Assembly (NCBI GenBank): GCA_009861545.1
Contig: VXME01000017.1
Span: 1 to 62,958 of the forward strand
DNA: 62,958 bases
Reading direction: 5' to 3'
Source: Acidobacteriota bacterium
GTDB taxonomy: Bacteria > Acidobacteriota > Vicinamibacteria > Vicinamibacterales > UBA8438
The notes below the pieces were generated by a model, which was not told the origin of the DNA, ran no database searches, and was given only the letters and a program-made list of their open reading frames with translations. The translations under genes and the position numbers were made by a program. Positions 1-7,801 of the stretch are shown piece after piece. Positions within the stretch are counted from its first letter, which is position 1, and each line of letters opens with the position of its first letter.

Positions 1-1
1 C

Positions 2-427
2 CCCGCCCCCCGCCCGCCCGAGCTGGCGGCAGGGGAACGACTGCCCGGCGGCGCCAGCGGGCAACTGTTCGTGGGCGACGACGGCGTGATCGGCGCCGAC
101 ATGTACGGCCGAGAGCCGCGCGTCTTTCCCACCGCGCTGCACGAGGACGTGATGGCCAGCCCGCCGCCGAAGAAGTACCCGCGCTCGGCCGGTGTCTACC
201 GCGAGTGGATCGACGCCTGCAAGGACAACGGCGCGGCCGGGTCCAGCTTCGAGGCGCACGCCGGTCCGCTGACCGAGGTCGTGCTGCTCGGCAACCTGGC
301 CGTTCGCAGCGGCGCCGCCATCGAGTGGGACGCCGAGCGGATGCGCGTCACGAACGTGCCGGAGGCGAACGCGTTCCTCGACGAGGAGTATCGCGAGGGC
401 TGGAGCCTCCGAGGGCGTACGGGGTGA
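2..427 (+). CDS. Gfo/Idh/MocA-family oxidoreductase, C-terminal part (5' end outside window)
   Basis: The reading frame is open to the left edge, so only the last ~141 residues are present. The segment contains the C-terminal signature seen in exported planctomycete/acidobacterial Gfo/Idh/MocA dehydrogenases: a 'LFVGDDG' strand, a 'YREWIDACK' stretch, a 'LTEVVLLGNLAVRSG' helix and a final 'EYREGW' block near the stop. Members of this family are NAD(P)-dependent oxidoreductases that act on sugars or sugar-like substrates; the nucleotide-binding Rossmann domain would lie upstream and cannot be seen. A GTG at 71 could act as an internal start, but the homologous signal already begins before it. 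The substrate cannot be deduced. Confidence 0.85.
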   Translation, partial: PAPRPPELAAGERLPGGASGQLFVGDDGVIGADMYGREPRVFPTALHEDVMASPPPKKYPRSAGVYREWIDACKDNGAAGSSFEAHAGPLTEVVLLGNLAVRSGAAIEWDAERMRVTNVPEANAFLDEEYREGWSLRGRTG

Positions 428-541
428 CCGGCGAGCGCCGATGATCCTGCGTGAGTCGATCACGCGGCGCAAGTAGGGAGTGCCGCTCGGCTTGATGCCG
501 GGTGGCGCGCCCCCGAATGGAGCGTTCTGCGGTGCAGACGC

Positions 542-2125
542 CTAGAACTGGTCGTTCGCAGCCGCGGGGACGTCGCGGATCTTCTCCTGCACGGTGCCCG
601 GGATTCCCAGCCGCGTGTTGGCGCCGAGCCGCTCGAGCAGCGCCGCGCTCTCCGGCCAGCTCTGGAACTGGAACGACTGCTTGGTTCCCTCCGCGATGCG
701 GTAGGGCGTGCGGCCGCGGAAATCGCGCGCGTCTATGTCGGCGCCCTCGGCCACCAGGTACTCGATCACCTCGTTCAGCCCGCGGTACGCCGCGCCGTGG
801 AGAGCGGTGAAGTCGGCCTCGTTGGCGGCGTTGATGTCGGCCCCCGCCTCCAGCAGGATACGGACCGCGGCCTCGGCGCTCTCGGAGCGGACCCCGCGCG
901 GCTCGCGCGGGGTGTAGGTGGCGCGGCCGAGACCTGCGGCCACCATGAACGGCGTCGTGCCGTCGTCGGTCGTCACGTGCTGGTCGGCGCCCGCGGCCAG
1001 CAAGGTCCGGATGATTTCCAGCGCTCCGCCGCCGCCGCTGTTGGCCGCGTACGCCGCGACCCAGAGAGGAGTCGCTCCGCGCAGGTCTCCGGTGCCGGTG
1101 GCGAAGCCTTCGAACGCGCCCTTGGTCGGGTGGCCGATGTAGCTCATGAACATGGCCGACGTCGTGATCCGCGCATCCACGTCGGCACCGCGCTCGAGGA
1201 GCGCCTGCACGAGGGACAGCCGCCGATCCGGGGGCAGGTTGCGCCCGCGGAACCGCGCGCCGTAGCCGTGGCCGCGCGACCAGTCGCCGAGCCAGGTGCC
1301 GACGTTGCCGGCAGCCACGTGCAGCGCGCGGATGCCGCCCATCGCGCCGTTCGGGTCGGCGCCCCGCCTGAGCAGGAAGCGGGCGAACGCGTCCTGGCCG
1401 TTCGCGATGGCGTAGGGCAGGGCATGGGTGCCGTCCGCTCCCGCGTCGTTGACGTCGACGCCGGCGGCGATGAGCGCTTCGGCCATCGGGATGTCGCCGT
1501 TGGCCGCCGCGAACAGCAGCGACGTGAAGCCGTCGGCGGTCGACGTCGCCGGTTGGGCGCCGGCATCGAGAAGCGCGCGCGCCACGTCGGCGTGCGAGCC
1601 GGCCACCGCCCACATCAGCGCCGTGCCGCTCGTGGCGCCGGTGCGGGCGTTCACCTCCGCGCCGCCGGCCAGCAGCGCGTCGACGACCGCCGGGCTCCCG
1701 GTGCGCGCGGCCACCATCAGCGGCGTCAGCCCGCTGGCGCGAGCGGCGTTGACGTCGGCGCCCGCCGCCAGCAGCGTCTCGACCATCGAGAGGCTCGCGT
1801 TCTCGGCGGCCCGATCGAGCGGCGTCACGCCGTGATCGTCGGCCGTGGTCACGTCGGCGCCCGCGGCCAGCAGCAGCCCGGCCATGTCGAGGTCGTTCCA
1901 GTGGGCCGCCCAGAGCAGGGCGGTGGACCCGTCCGCCCACCGCGCGTCGACGTCCGCGCCCCGCTCGACGAGCGTGCGAACCGCCTCGGCGTCCTGGGCG
2001 GCCGCGGCCTCCACCACGCGCGTGTCCTGCGCGCGCGCATCCTGTGCGGCAAAGAGCAACGCCACACCGGCCATCGCCGACGCCATGACGAACAGACCCG
2101 CCGATCGATACATGCTGGCGCTCAT
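542..2125 (-). CDS. secreted ankyrin-repeat protein
   Basis: This 527-residue protein starts with a signal peptide (hydrophobic stretch at about residues 8-28, cleavage after 'ARAQ'). The rest is a series of about ten ankyrin repeats with the typical 'G.TPL..A...G...v..LL..GADV' pattern, including 'DHGVTPLDRAAENASL' and 'SGLTPLMVAARTGS'. No catalytic domain is visible. Ankyrin repeats are protein-binding solenoids, and export points to the periplasm or cell surface. A second, related secreted ankyrin protein lies at 11659-13209, so the pair brackets the two cytochrome/DUF1552 cassettes. It is transcribed away from the first cassette and shares a 319-base divergent intergenic region with it. 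The binding partner is unknown. Confidence 0.9.
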   Translation of the reverse strand: MSASMYRSAGLFVMASAMAGVALLFAAQDARAQDTRVVEAAAAQDAEAVRTLVERGADVDARWADGSTALLWAAHWNDLDMAGLLLAAGADVTTADDHGVTPLDRAAENASLSMVETLLAAGADVNAARASGLTPLMVAARTGSPAVVDALLAGGAEVNARTGATSGTALMWAVAGSHADVARALLDAGAQPATSTADGFTSLLFAAANGDIPMAEALIAAGVDVNDAGADGTHALPYAIANGQDAFARFLLRRGADPNGAMGGIRALHVAAGNVGTWLGDWSRGHGYGARFRGRNLPPDRRLSLVQALLERGADVDARITTSAMFMSYIGHPTKGAFEGFATGTGDLRGATPLWVAAYAANSGGGGALEIIRTLLAAGADQHVTTDDGTTPFMVAAGLGRATYTPREPRGVRSESAEAAVRILLEAGADINAANEADFTALHGAAYRGLNEVIEYLVAEGADIDARDFRGRTPYRIAEGTKQSFQFQSWPESAALLERLGANTRLGIPGTVQEKIRDVPAAANDQF

Positions 2126-2291
2126 CGTCCTGTCTCCCGGGAGTCCGTGACCGAAGGCGCGGGCTCCTCACGCTCCGCGTGTCGATTACGACGATGTCGA
2201 CCGATGCCGCCCACTATACGCAGGCTGGCGGCAGCCGTCCATCCGATTGATTCGAGTACGGGGCGGCCCGGCCCGCTCGAGTCCTCCGGTA

Positions 2292-2329
2292 CCGGAAGTC
2301 TGCGCCGCAGAAGCGGTGCAGAATTCCGG
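2292..2329. repeat. palindromic intergenic element, copy 1
   Basis: An imperfect 38-base palindrome with the core GTCTGCGCCGC, a short loop and GCGGTGCAGA, closed by CCGGAA/TTCCGG ends. It lies in the divergent region between the ankyrin gene and the first cytochrome gene. A close relative sits at 11565-11604, also just upstream of a gene. It could form a hairpin in RNA or be a protein-binding site; no T-tract follows, so it is not a typical terminator. Confidence 0.6.
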
Positions 2330-2444
2330 AATGGTCTGGTTGGGCGGAACGACGGAGCCCCAGGCGACGGTTTCCGGGCTATACTGCGTTCCGACCTCTA
2401 ACAGAAACAGGCTTTTCGGATCGCGGACCACGAGGCGGACGACC

Positions 2445-4916
2445 ATGTTCATGCCGAGGCTTTCGGGCGCCGTGGGACTCGTCGGAATCGTGATCGCCGC
2501 GGGTGCGCTCCCGCACGCCGCACCCCTCGAGGCGGCGGGCGCCACACCGGCCGAGGCCGCAGGGGCGCCGGCGGGGCAAGCGGCGCCGTCGGACGAACCC
2601 CTCTCGCGGGCGATCTTCGACCGCTACTGCATTACCTGCCACAACGAGCGGCTGCAGACGGCCGGCCTCATGCTCGACCGGCTGGACGTCGAGGATGTCG
2701 CCGGCAGCGCCGACGTGCTCGAGAAGGTCGTGCGCAAGCTGCGGGCCGGGCAGATGCCGCCGGAGGGGCGCCCGCGGCCGGCGCCCGCCGCCATCGATGC
2801 CTTCGCGACCTCGCTCGAGACGGCCCTCGACCGGGTGGCCGCCGCCGATCCCAATCCGGGACGGGTGGTCTCGCGCCGGCTGAACCGCGTGGAGTACGTC
2901 AACGCCATCGAGGACCTGCTGGGGCTGGAGGTCGACGGCGAGGCGCTGCTGCCGAGCGACATGGCCGGCTTCGGCTTCGACAACAACGCCGAGGTGTTGT
3001 CCATCACGCCGGCGCTGATGTCCCGCTACATCGCGGCCGCGACCAAGATCAGCCGTGCGGCGATCGGCAGCCCGGACAACAGGCCGGTCATGCAGGTCTA
3101 TCGCACGGGGTTCGAGCGCCGCGACGTCCGTCTCGACGAGCGGATGCCGTTCGCCAGCCACGGCGGCCTCGCCGTGCGCCATCACTTCCCGCTCGACGGC
3201 GAGTACGTCTTCACGATCCGGATGAAGCGCAACGGCACCAGCCAGGCCATCGAGGGGATCGGCGAGCGGGCGCATCAGATCGAGGTGCGGGTGGACCGGG
3301 CGCTCGTTCAGCGCTACGAGGTCGGCGGCGAGTATCCCGGGCCGGATCCCGGCTCGCTGATCGCGCCGCGCGAGGACGACGTCGCGGGACAGCGGTTGCA
3401 CGAGTACCGCATGACCGCCGACGGCGGGATGACGTTCCGCCTGCCGCTCGCGGCGGGCTCGCGCCTGGTGTCGGTTTCGTTCACCGACGCCGCCCCGAGC
3501 CCGGCGGCGGTCACCGACCTGCCCGCCATCGGGATGCTCTACATCGCCGGTCCGTTCGACGGCGCGGTGCCGGCGGACACGGCCAGCCGCCAGCGGATCT
3601 TCGTCTGCCGCCCCGCCGACGCGACTCTGGCCGCGGAGGAGGCATGCGCGGGGGAGATCCTCGGGTCGCTGGCGCGCCGCGCGTACCGCCGTCCCGTCAC
3701 CGGGACGGAGGTCGAGGCGCTGCTGGCCGCGTACCGCGAGGGACGCGCCGAGCGCGACTTCGAGGCGGGCGTCGAGCGCGGGCTGGAGACGCTGCTCGCG
3801 ATGCCGCAGTTCCTGCTCCGGGTCGAGGCCCGGCCGGTGGATGCGCGGCCCGGCGAGGTCCATCCGCTGCGCGATATCGAGCTGGCGTCGCGGCTGTCGT
3901 TCTTCCTCTGGCGCAGCCTGCCCGACGACGAGCTGATCGACCTGGGGGCGATCCGCCGGCTGAGCGATCCGGCCGTGCTCTCGGCCCAGGTGCGGCGGAT
4001 GCTGGCTGACGGGCGCGCCAGCCGCTTCATGAACGACTTCGTCGGCCAGTGGCTGCAGATGCGCGACCTCGGGTCGCACGAGCCGGACGACCGGCTGTTC
4101 GCGGCGTTCGACGACACGCTGCGCGCGGCGATGGTGCGCGAGACCGAGCTGTTCTTCGAGAGCCAGGTGCGCCACGACCGCCCGATTCCCGAGCTGCTCG
4201 AGGCGGACTACACGTTCCTGAACGAGCAGTTGGCCCGGCACTACGGCGTGGAGGATGTCTACGGCAGCCATTTCCGGCGCGTGGCGTGGAACGACGACCG
4301 GCGGCACGGGCTGCTCGGTCACGGGAGCCTGCTGACCGTAACGTCGTACGCCAACCGGACGTCGGTGGTCCTGCGCGGGAAGTGGGTGCTGGAAGCGCTG
4401 CTCGGCGCGCCGCCCCCGCCGGCGCCGGCCAACGTCCCGCCGCTGGAGGAGAGCGACGCGGCACAGCCCACCTCGCTGCGAGAGCGAATGGAGGCCCACC
4501 GGAGGAACCCGGTCTGCGCCAATTGCCATCGACGGATGGACCCGCTCGGCTTCGCGCTCGAGAACTTCGACGCGATCGGGCGCTGGCGCGACAAGGACGG
4601 CGGGGCCGACATCGACGCCGCCATCGAGCTGTCGGGGACAACCGTCGACAGCCCGCGCGCGTTCCGCCAGGCGCTGCTGCGCGAGGGGGACGGCGAGTTC
4701 GTCAGGACGGTGACGGAGAAGTTGCTGACCTACGCGCTCGGCCGCGGCGTCATGTACTACGACGCACCGGCGATCCGCCGGATGGTGCGCGCACTGGAGG
4801 GCGGCGGCTATCGCTGGTCGTCGCTCGTGCAGCAGGTCGTGTCGAGCGATCCGTTCCGGATGCAGCGGATACCGGACGCCGGCGACGGCGCGACGCCCGC
4901 GGCGGCCGGGCAGTAG
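2445..4916 (+). CDS. exported Planctomycete-type cytochrome c domain protein (DUF1587/1595/1592/1588/1585)
   Basis: The 823-residue protein begins with an N-terminal hydrophobic export signal and has one haem-binding CITCH motif at residues 62-66. The domain order is that of the acidobacterial/planctomycete family: DUF1587 ('RRLNRVEYVNAIEDLLGLE'), DUF1595 ('RRAYRRPVTGTEVEALLAAY'), DUF1592 ('LASRLSFFLWRSLPDDEL'), DUF1588 with a second cysteine cluster 'CANCHRRMDPLGFALENFD', and DUF1585 at the end. Such proteins are thought to be periplasmic electron carriers or oxidases, but no reaction is established. ATG 2445 was chosen because it directly precedes the signal peptide; the frame is open further upstream to 2247. 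A TATACT hexamer at 2390-2395 could be its -10 box. The DUF1552 gene follows after 83 bases. Confidence 0.92.
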   Translation: MFMPRLSGAVGLVGIVIAAGALPHAAPLEAAGATPAEAAGAPAGQAAPSDEPLSRAIFDRYCITCHNERLQTAGLMLDRLDVEDVAGSADVLEKVVRKLRAGQMPPEGRPRPAPAAIDAFATSLETALDRVAAADPNPGRVVSRRLNRVEYVNAIEDLLGLEVDGEALLPSDMAGFGFDNNAEVLSITPALMSRYIAAATKISRAAIGSPDNRPVMQVYRTGFERRDVRLDERMPFASHGGLAVRHHFPLDGEYVFTIRMKRNGTSQAIEGIGERAHQIEVRVDRALVQRYEVGGEYPGPDPGSLIAPREDDVAGQRLHEYRMTADGGMTFRLPLAAGSRLVSVSFTDAAPSPAAVTDLPAIGMLYIAGPFDGAVPADTASRQRIFVCRPADATLAAEEACAGEILGSLARRAYRRPVTGTEVEALLAAYREGRAERDFEAGVERGLETLLAMPQFLLRVEARPVDARPGEVHPLRDIELASRLSFFLWRSLPDDELIDLGAIRRLSDPAVLSAQVRRMLADGRASRFMNDFVGQWLQMRDLGSHEPDDRLFAAFDDTLRAAMVRETELFFESQVRHDRPIPELLEADYTFLNEQLARHYGVEDVYGSHFRRVAWNDDRRHGLLGHGSLLTVTSYANRTSVVLRGKWVLEALLGAPPPPAPANVPPLEESDAAQPTSLRERMEAHRRNPVCANCHRRMDPLGFALENFDAIGRWRDKDGGADIDAAIELSGTTVDSPRAFRQALLREGDGEFVRTVTEKLLTYALGRGVMYYDAPAIRRMVRALEGGGYRWSSLVQQVVSSDPFRMQRIPDAGDGATPAAAGQ

Positions 4917-4999
4917 TAGGCGGACTGGAAGGATGCGCACGCCCTTCGATGGCGCGCGCGGGGAATCGTCGCGGAGTTCGCATCAAGGGGAGAGAAGGC

Positions 5000-6352
5000 A
5001 TGTTCATCAGCAAGATGCATCTGCCACGCCGGACCGTGTTGCGCGGGATCGGCGCGACGGTGGCGCTGCCGCTGCTCGACTGCATGGTCCCGGCGCTGAC
5101 CGCGACCAGCAGGACCGCCGCGGCGCCGGTGCGGAGGTTCGGCATCTTCTACGTGCCCAACGGGATGTCGATGCCGTACTGGTCGCCGAAGGCGGAGGGG
5201 CCGCTCACCGCGGACGATCTGCCGCCCACGCTGCAGTCCGCCGGCAGCTTCGCGGACCGGATCCTGATGTGCGGCGGCCTGAACGACGAGGCGGCCAATC
5301 TGGTCAAGGGAGGCGGCGCGCACGCGCGCGCGGCCGGGACCTTCCTGACCTGCGTGCCGTTCCGGCACACCAACGGCGCCGACGTCTACGCCGAGACCAC
5401 GATGGACCAGATCGCGGCGCGGGAGCTCTCCAAGGAGACGCAGATTACGTCGCTGGAGCTGGGGATCGAGCCGAACTCCATGCTGGGGACCTGCGGCGGC
5501 GCGTCCTGCGCCTACACCAACACCATCTCCTGGCGCACGCCGACGACGCCGCTGCCGACGGAGAACGATCCGCGCGCCGTGTTCGAGATGCTGTTCGGCA
5601 CCAGCGGCAGCACCGACCCGGACGCACGGCTCGCCCGCATGAAGCGGGACCGGAGCATCCTGGACAGCGTCAACGAGGCCCTGGGCGATCTGGAGCTGGT
5701 TATCGGCGCCACCGACCGCAACAAGCTCGACGAGTACCTCGACGCGCTGCGCGACATCGAGCGGCGCATCCAGATGGCCGAGCAGCAGAGCGCCCGCGAG
5801 CTGCCGGTGGTCGATCAGCCGGTCGGCGTCCCGAGCGACTACGCCGAGCACGCGCGGCTGATGATGGATCTGCTGGGGCTTGCCTGGCAGACCGACCTGA
5901 CCCGCATCAGCACGTTCATGCTGGCGCGCGAGATCAGCGGCCGGGCGTATCCCGAGGTGGGGGTGCCCGATTCGCACCACCCGCTCTCGCATCACCAGGA
6001 CGAGCCGGCGAAGCTGGCACGGCTGCACAAGATCAACGAGCACCACTTCCGGCAGTTCGCCTACCTGGTGGAGAAGCTGGCCGCGCTGCCGGAGGGCGAC
6101 GGCACGATGCTCGACCACACGCTGATGCTCTACGGCACCGGCATCAGCGACAGCAACACGCACTTCTACGACGACCTGCCGATCGCCCTGGTGGGCGGGA
6201 CGAAGGCCGGCATCAAGGGCGGGCGCTACGTGCGCTACCCGCAGGGCACGCCGCTGGCGAACCTGTGGGTCACGGTGCTGGAGAAGCTGGGGCTGCCCGT
6301 GGAGACGTTCGGCGACAGCACGGGCCCGCTCGGCCGGTTGACGGATGTGTAA
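5000..6352 (+). CDS. DUF1552 family exported protein
   Basis: A 450-residue DUF1552 protein. The N-terminus has a twin-arginine type motif ('LPRRTVLRGIGATVALPLLD'), so it is probably folded in the cytoplasm and exported by Tat. DUF1552 proteins belong to the alkaline-phosphatase/sulfatase-like superfamily and almost always sit next to a DUF1592 cytochrome gene, as here. The C-terminal half carries typical conserved stretches such as 'PDSHHPLSHHQDE' and 'MLYGTGISDSNTHFYDDLP'. The ATG at 5000 follows a purine-rich ribosome binding site (GGGAGAGAAGG), which decides the start although the frame is open much further upstream. A paralogue of equal length is at 10207-11559. The biochemical role is unknown. 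Confidence 0.92.
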   Translation: MFISKMHLPRRTVLRGIGATVALPLLDCMVPALTATSRTAAAPVRRFGIFYVPNGMSMPYWSPKAEGPLTADDLPPTLQSAGSFADRILMCGGLNDEAANLVKGGGAHARAAGTFLTCVPFRHTNGADVYAETTMDQIAARELSKETQITSLELGIEPNSMLGTCGGASCAYTNTISWRTPTTPLPTENDPRAVFEMLFGTSGSTDPDARLARMKRDRSILDSVNEALGDLELVIGATDRNKLDEYLDALRDIERRIQMAEQQSARELPVVDQPVGVPSDYAEHARLMMDLLGLAWQTDLTRISTFMLAREISGRAYPEVGVPDSHHPLSHHQDEPAKLARLHKINEHHFRQFAYLVEKLAALPEGDGTMLDHTLMLYGTGISDSNTHFYDDLPIALVGGTKAGIKGGRYVRYPQGTPLANLWVTVLEKLGLPVETFGDSTGPLGRLTDV

Positions 6353-7712
6353 CCCGGAGATCGTCGCCTTGCGGCTGCGCTTGCCGCCCGACCCGTCGGA
6401 ATCGCAGCGACGGTTGGATCGGCGCACGCTTCTGAAGATGATGGGCGCCGCTGGCGCGTCGGCGTCTGTCGGAGCCCGGGGTGGCGTCTCGTTCGGACCG
6501 GCCAGGGTCCACGCGGCGGGCGGGGCCGGGAGCGCCGGTGCAGGGCAGGCGTCGGCCCCGGCCGGCATCGAGCCGTTCGAGGTGCGGGTCGCCGACACCG
6601 AGCTGGATGACCTGGGCCGCCGTCTCCAGTCTCCGCGCTGGCCGCCGGACTCGCCGGGCGAGCCGTGGTCCCATGGGACGGACCGCGCCTATCTGGAAGA
6701 GCTGATCGCCTACTGGCGCGACCAGTACGACTGGCGGACTCACGAGGCGGCGCTGAACGCGTTCGACCACTACACGACCCGCATCGACGGTCAGCTACTC
6801 CACTTCGTCCACCAGCGCGGACGCGGACCTGCGCCGCTGGCGCTGGTCATGTCGCACGGCTGGCCGGGCACGGTCTGGGAGATGCTCCCGTCGGTGATGG
6901 CGCTGGCCGACCCGGCGTCCCATGGCGGCGACGCGGCCGACGCGTTCGACGTGGTGGTGCCCTCCATTCCCGGCTTCGGATTCTCGGGCGAGCCGGCCGA
7001 GGGGACCGACGTCGTGCGCACGGCCGAGCTGTGGGTTGCCCTGATGGACCGGCTCGGCTACGAGCGCTTCGGCGCCTACGGCAGCGACTGGGGTGCGGGC
7101 ATCACGCGCGTGCTCGGTGCCAGCTACCCGGACCGCCTGGTCGGCGTCCACACGCCCGGCGCGCCGCCGCGCCTGCAGCGGGAACCGCAGACCGACGACG
7201 AGCGCGACTATCTCGCGCGCGCCAACCTCTGGTCCATCGACGAGACCGGCTACCAGCGCATCCAGGGCACGAAGCCGCAGACCCTCGCTTTCGGCCTGAC
7301 CGACTCTCCCATCGGACTGGCGGCCTGGATCACCGAGAAGCTCCGCTCCTGGAGCGACTGCGACGGTGACGTGGAGACGCGCTTCAGCAAGGACCAGATC
7401 CTCACGCTCATCTCCATCTACTGGCACACGCGAACCATCGGGACCAGCGTCCGCTACTACCACGCGAACGGGCTGGGCAGCTCGCGGCAGCGTAGAGGGG
7501 CAGTGGGGCCGGTACAGGTTCCGCAGGGATTCGCGGAGTTCGTCGGCATCCCGCTGCGCGCGCACCCGCCGCGGTCAATCCTCAGCGAGCCGGCGGAGAA
7601 CGTCACGCACTGGACGGTCCACGACACCGGCGGTCATTTCCCGGCCATCGAGGAGCCCGAGCTGCTTGTCGAGGACCTGCGGACGTTCTTCCGCCCGCTG
7701 CGGCCGGCGTAG
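6345..7712 (+). CDS. EHN-type epoxide hydrolase (alpha/beta hydrolase), Tat-exported
   Basis: The 455-residue protein overlaps the DUF1552 gene by 8 bases, suggesting translational coupling. Residues ~24-55 form a Tat-like signal ('DRRTLLKMMGAAGASAS'). Then come the epoxide-hydrolase N-terminal (EHN) lid domain and an alpha/beta-hydrolase core with an oxyanion motif 'SHGWPG', a nucleophile elbow 'YGSDWGAG' (Asp nucleophile) and a catalytic His in 'GGHFPAIEEPE'. Family members open epoxides by an Asp-ester intermediate. The usual elbow is GGDWG; here one Gly is Ser, which should be tolerated. A second EHN hydrolase at 46629-47921 has the standard elbow. Position between two cytochrome/DUF1552 cassettes suggests a shared oxidative pathway, but no substrate can be named. 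Confidence 0.9.
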   Translation: MCNPEIVALRLRLPPDPSESQRRLDRRTLLKMMGAAGASASVGARGGVSFGPARVHAAGGAGSAGAGQASAPAGIEPFEVRVADTELDDLGRRLQSPRWPPDSPGEPWSHGTDRAYLEELIAYWRDQYDWRTHEAALNAFDHYTTRIDGQLLHFVHQRGRGPAPLALVMSHGWPGTVWEMLPSVMALADPASHGGDAADAFDVVVPSIPGFGFSGEPAEGTDVVRTAELWVALMDRLGYERFGAYGSDWGAGITRVLGASYPDRLVGVHTPGAPPRLQREPQTDDERDYLARANLWSIDETGYQRIQGTKPQTLAFGLTDSPIGLAAWITEKLRSWSDCDGDVETRFSKDQILTLISIYWHTRTIGTSVRYYHANGLGSSRQRRGAVGPVQVPQGFAEFVGIPLRAHPPRSILSEPAENVTHWTVHDTGGHFPAIEEPELLVEDLRTFFRPLRPA

Positions 7713-7801
7713 GACAGTTTGACGCTTGGCCGTCGGCCGAAGGTCGCCTAGAATACGGCGATCGGGTTTCGTCCGCGGAATCCCGGCGCAGGAGAAAACG
7801 C

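Noticed and set aside
348-2401. Long plus- and minus-strand frames over the first ankyrin gene
   Set aside because: They are alternative frames of the ankyrin repeats, without motifs of their own.
7719-7754. TTGACG and TAGAAT as a promoter of the second cytochrome gene
   Set aside because: The spacing is 24 bases, too long for a sigma-70 type promoter.
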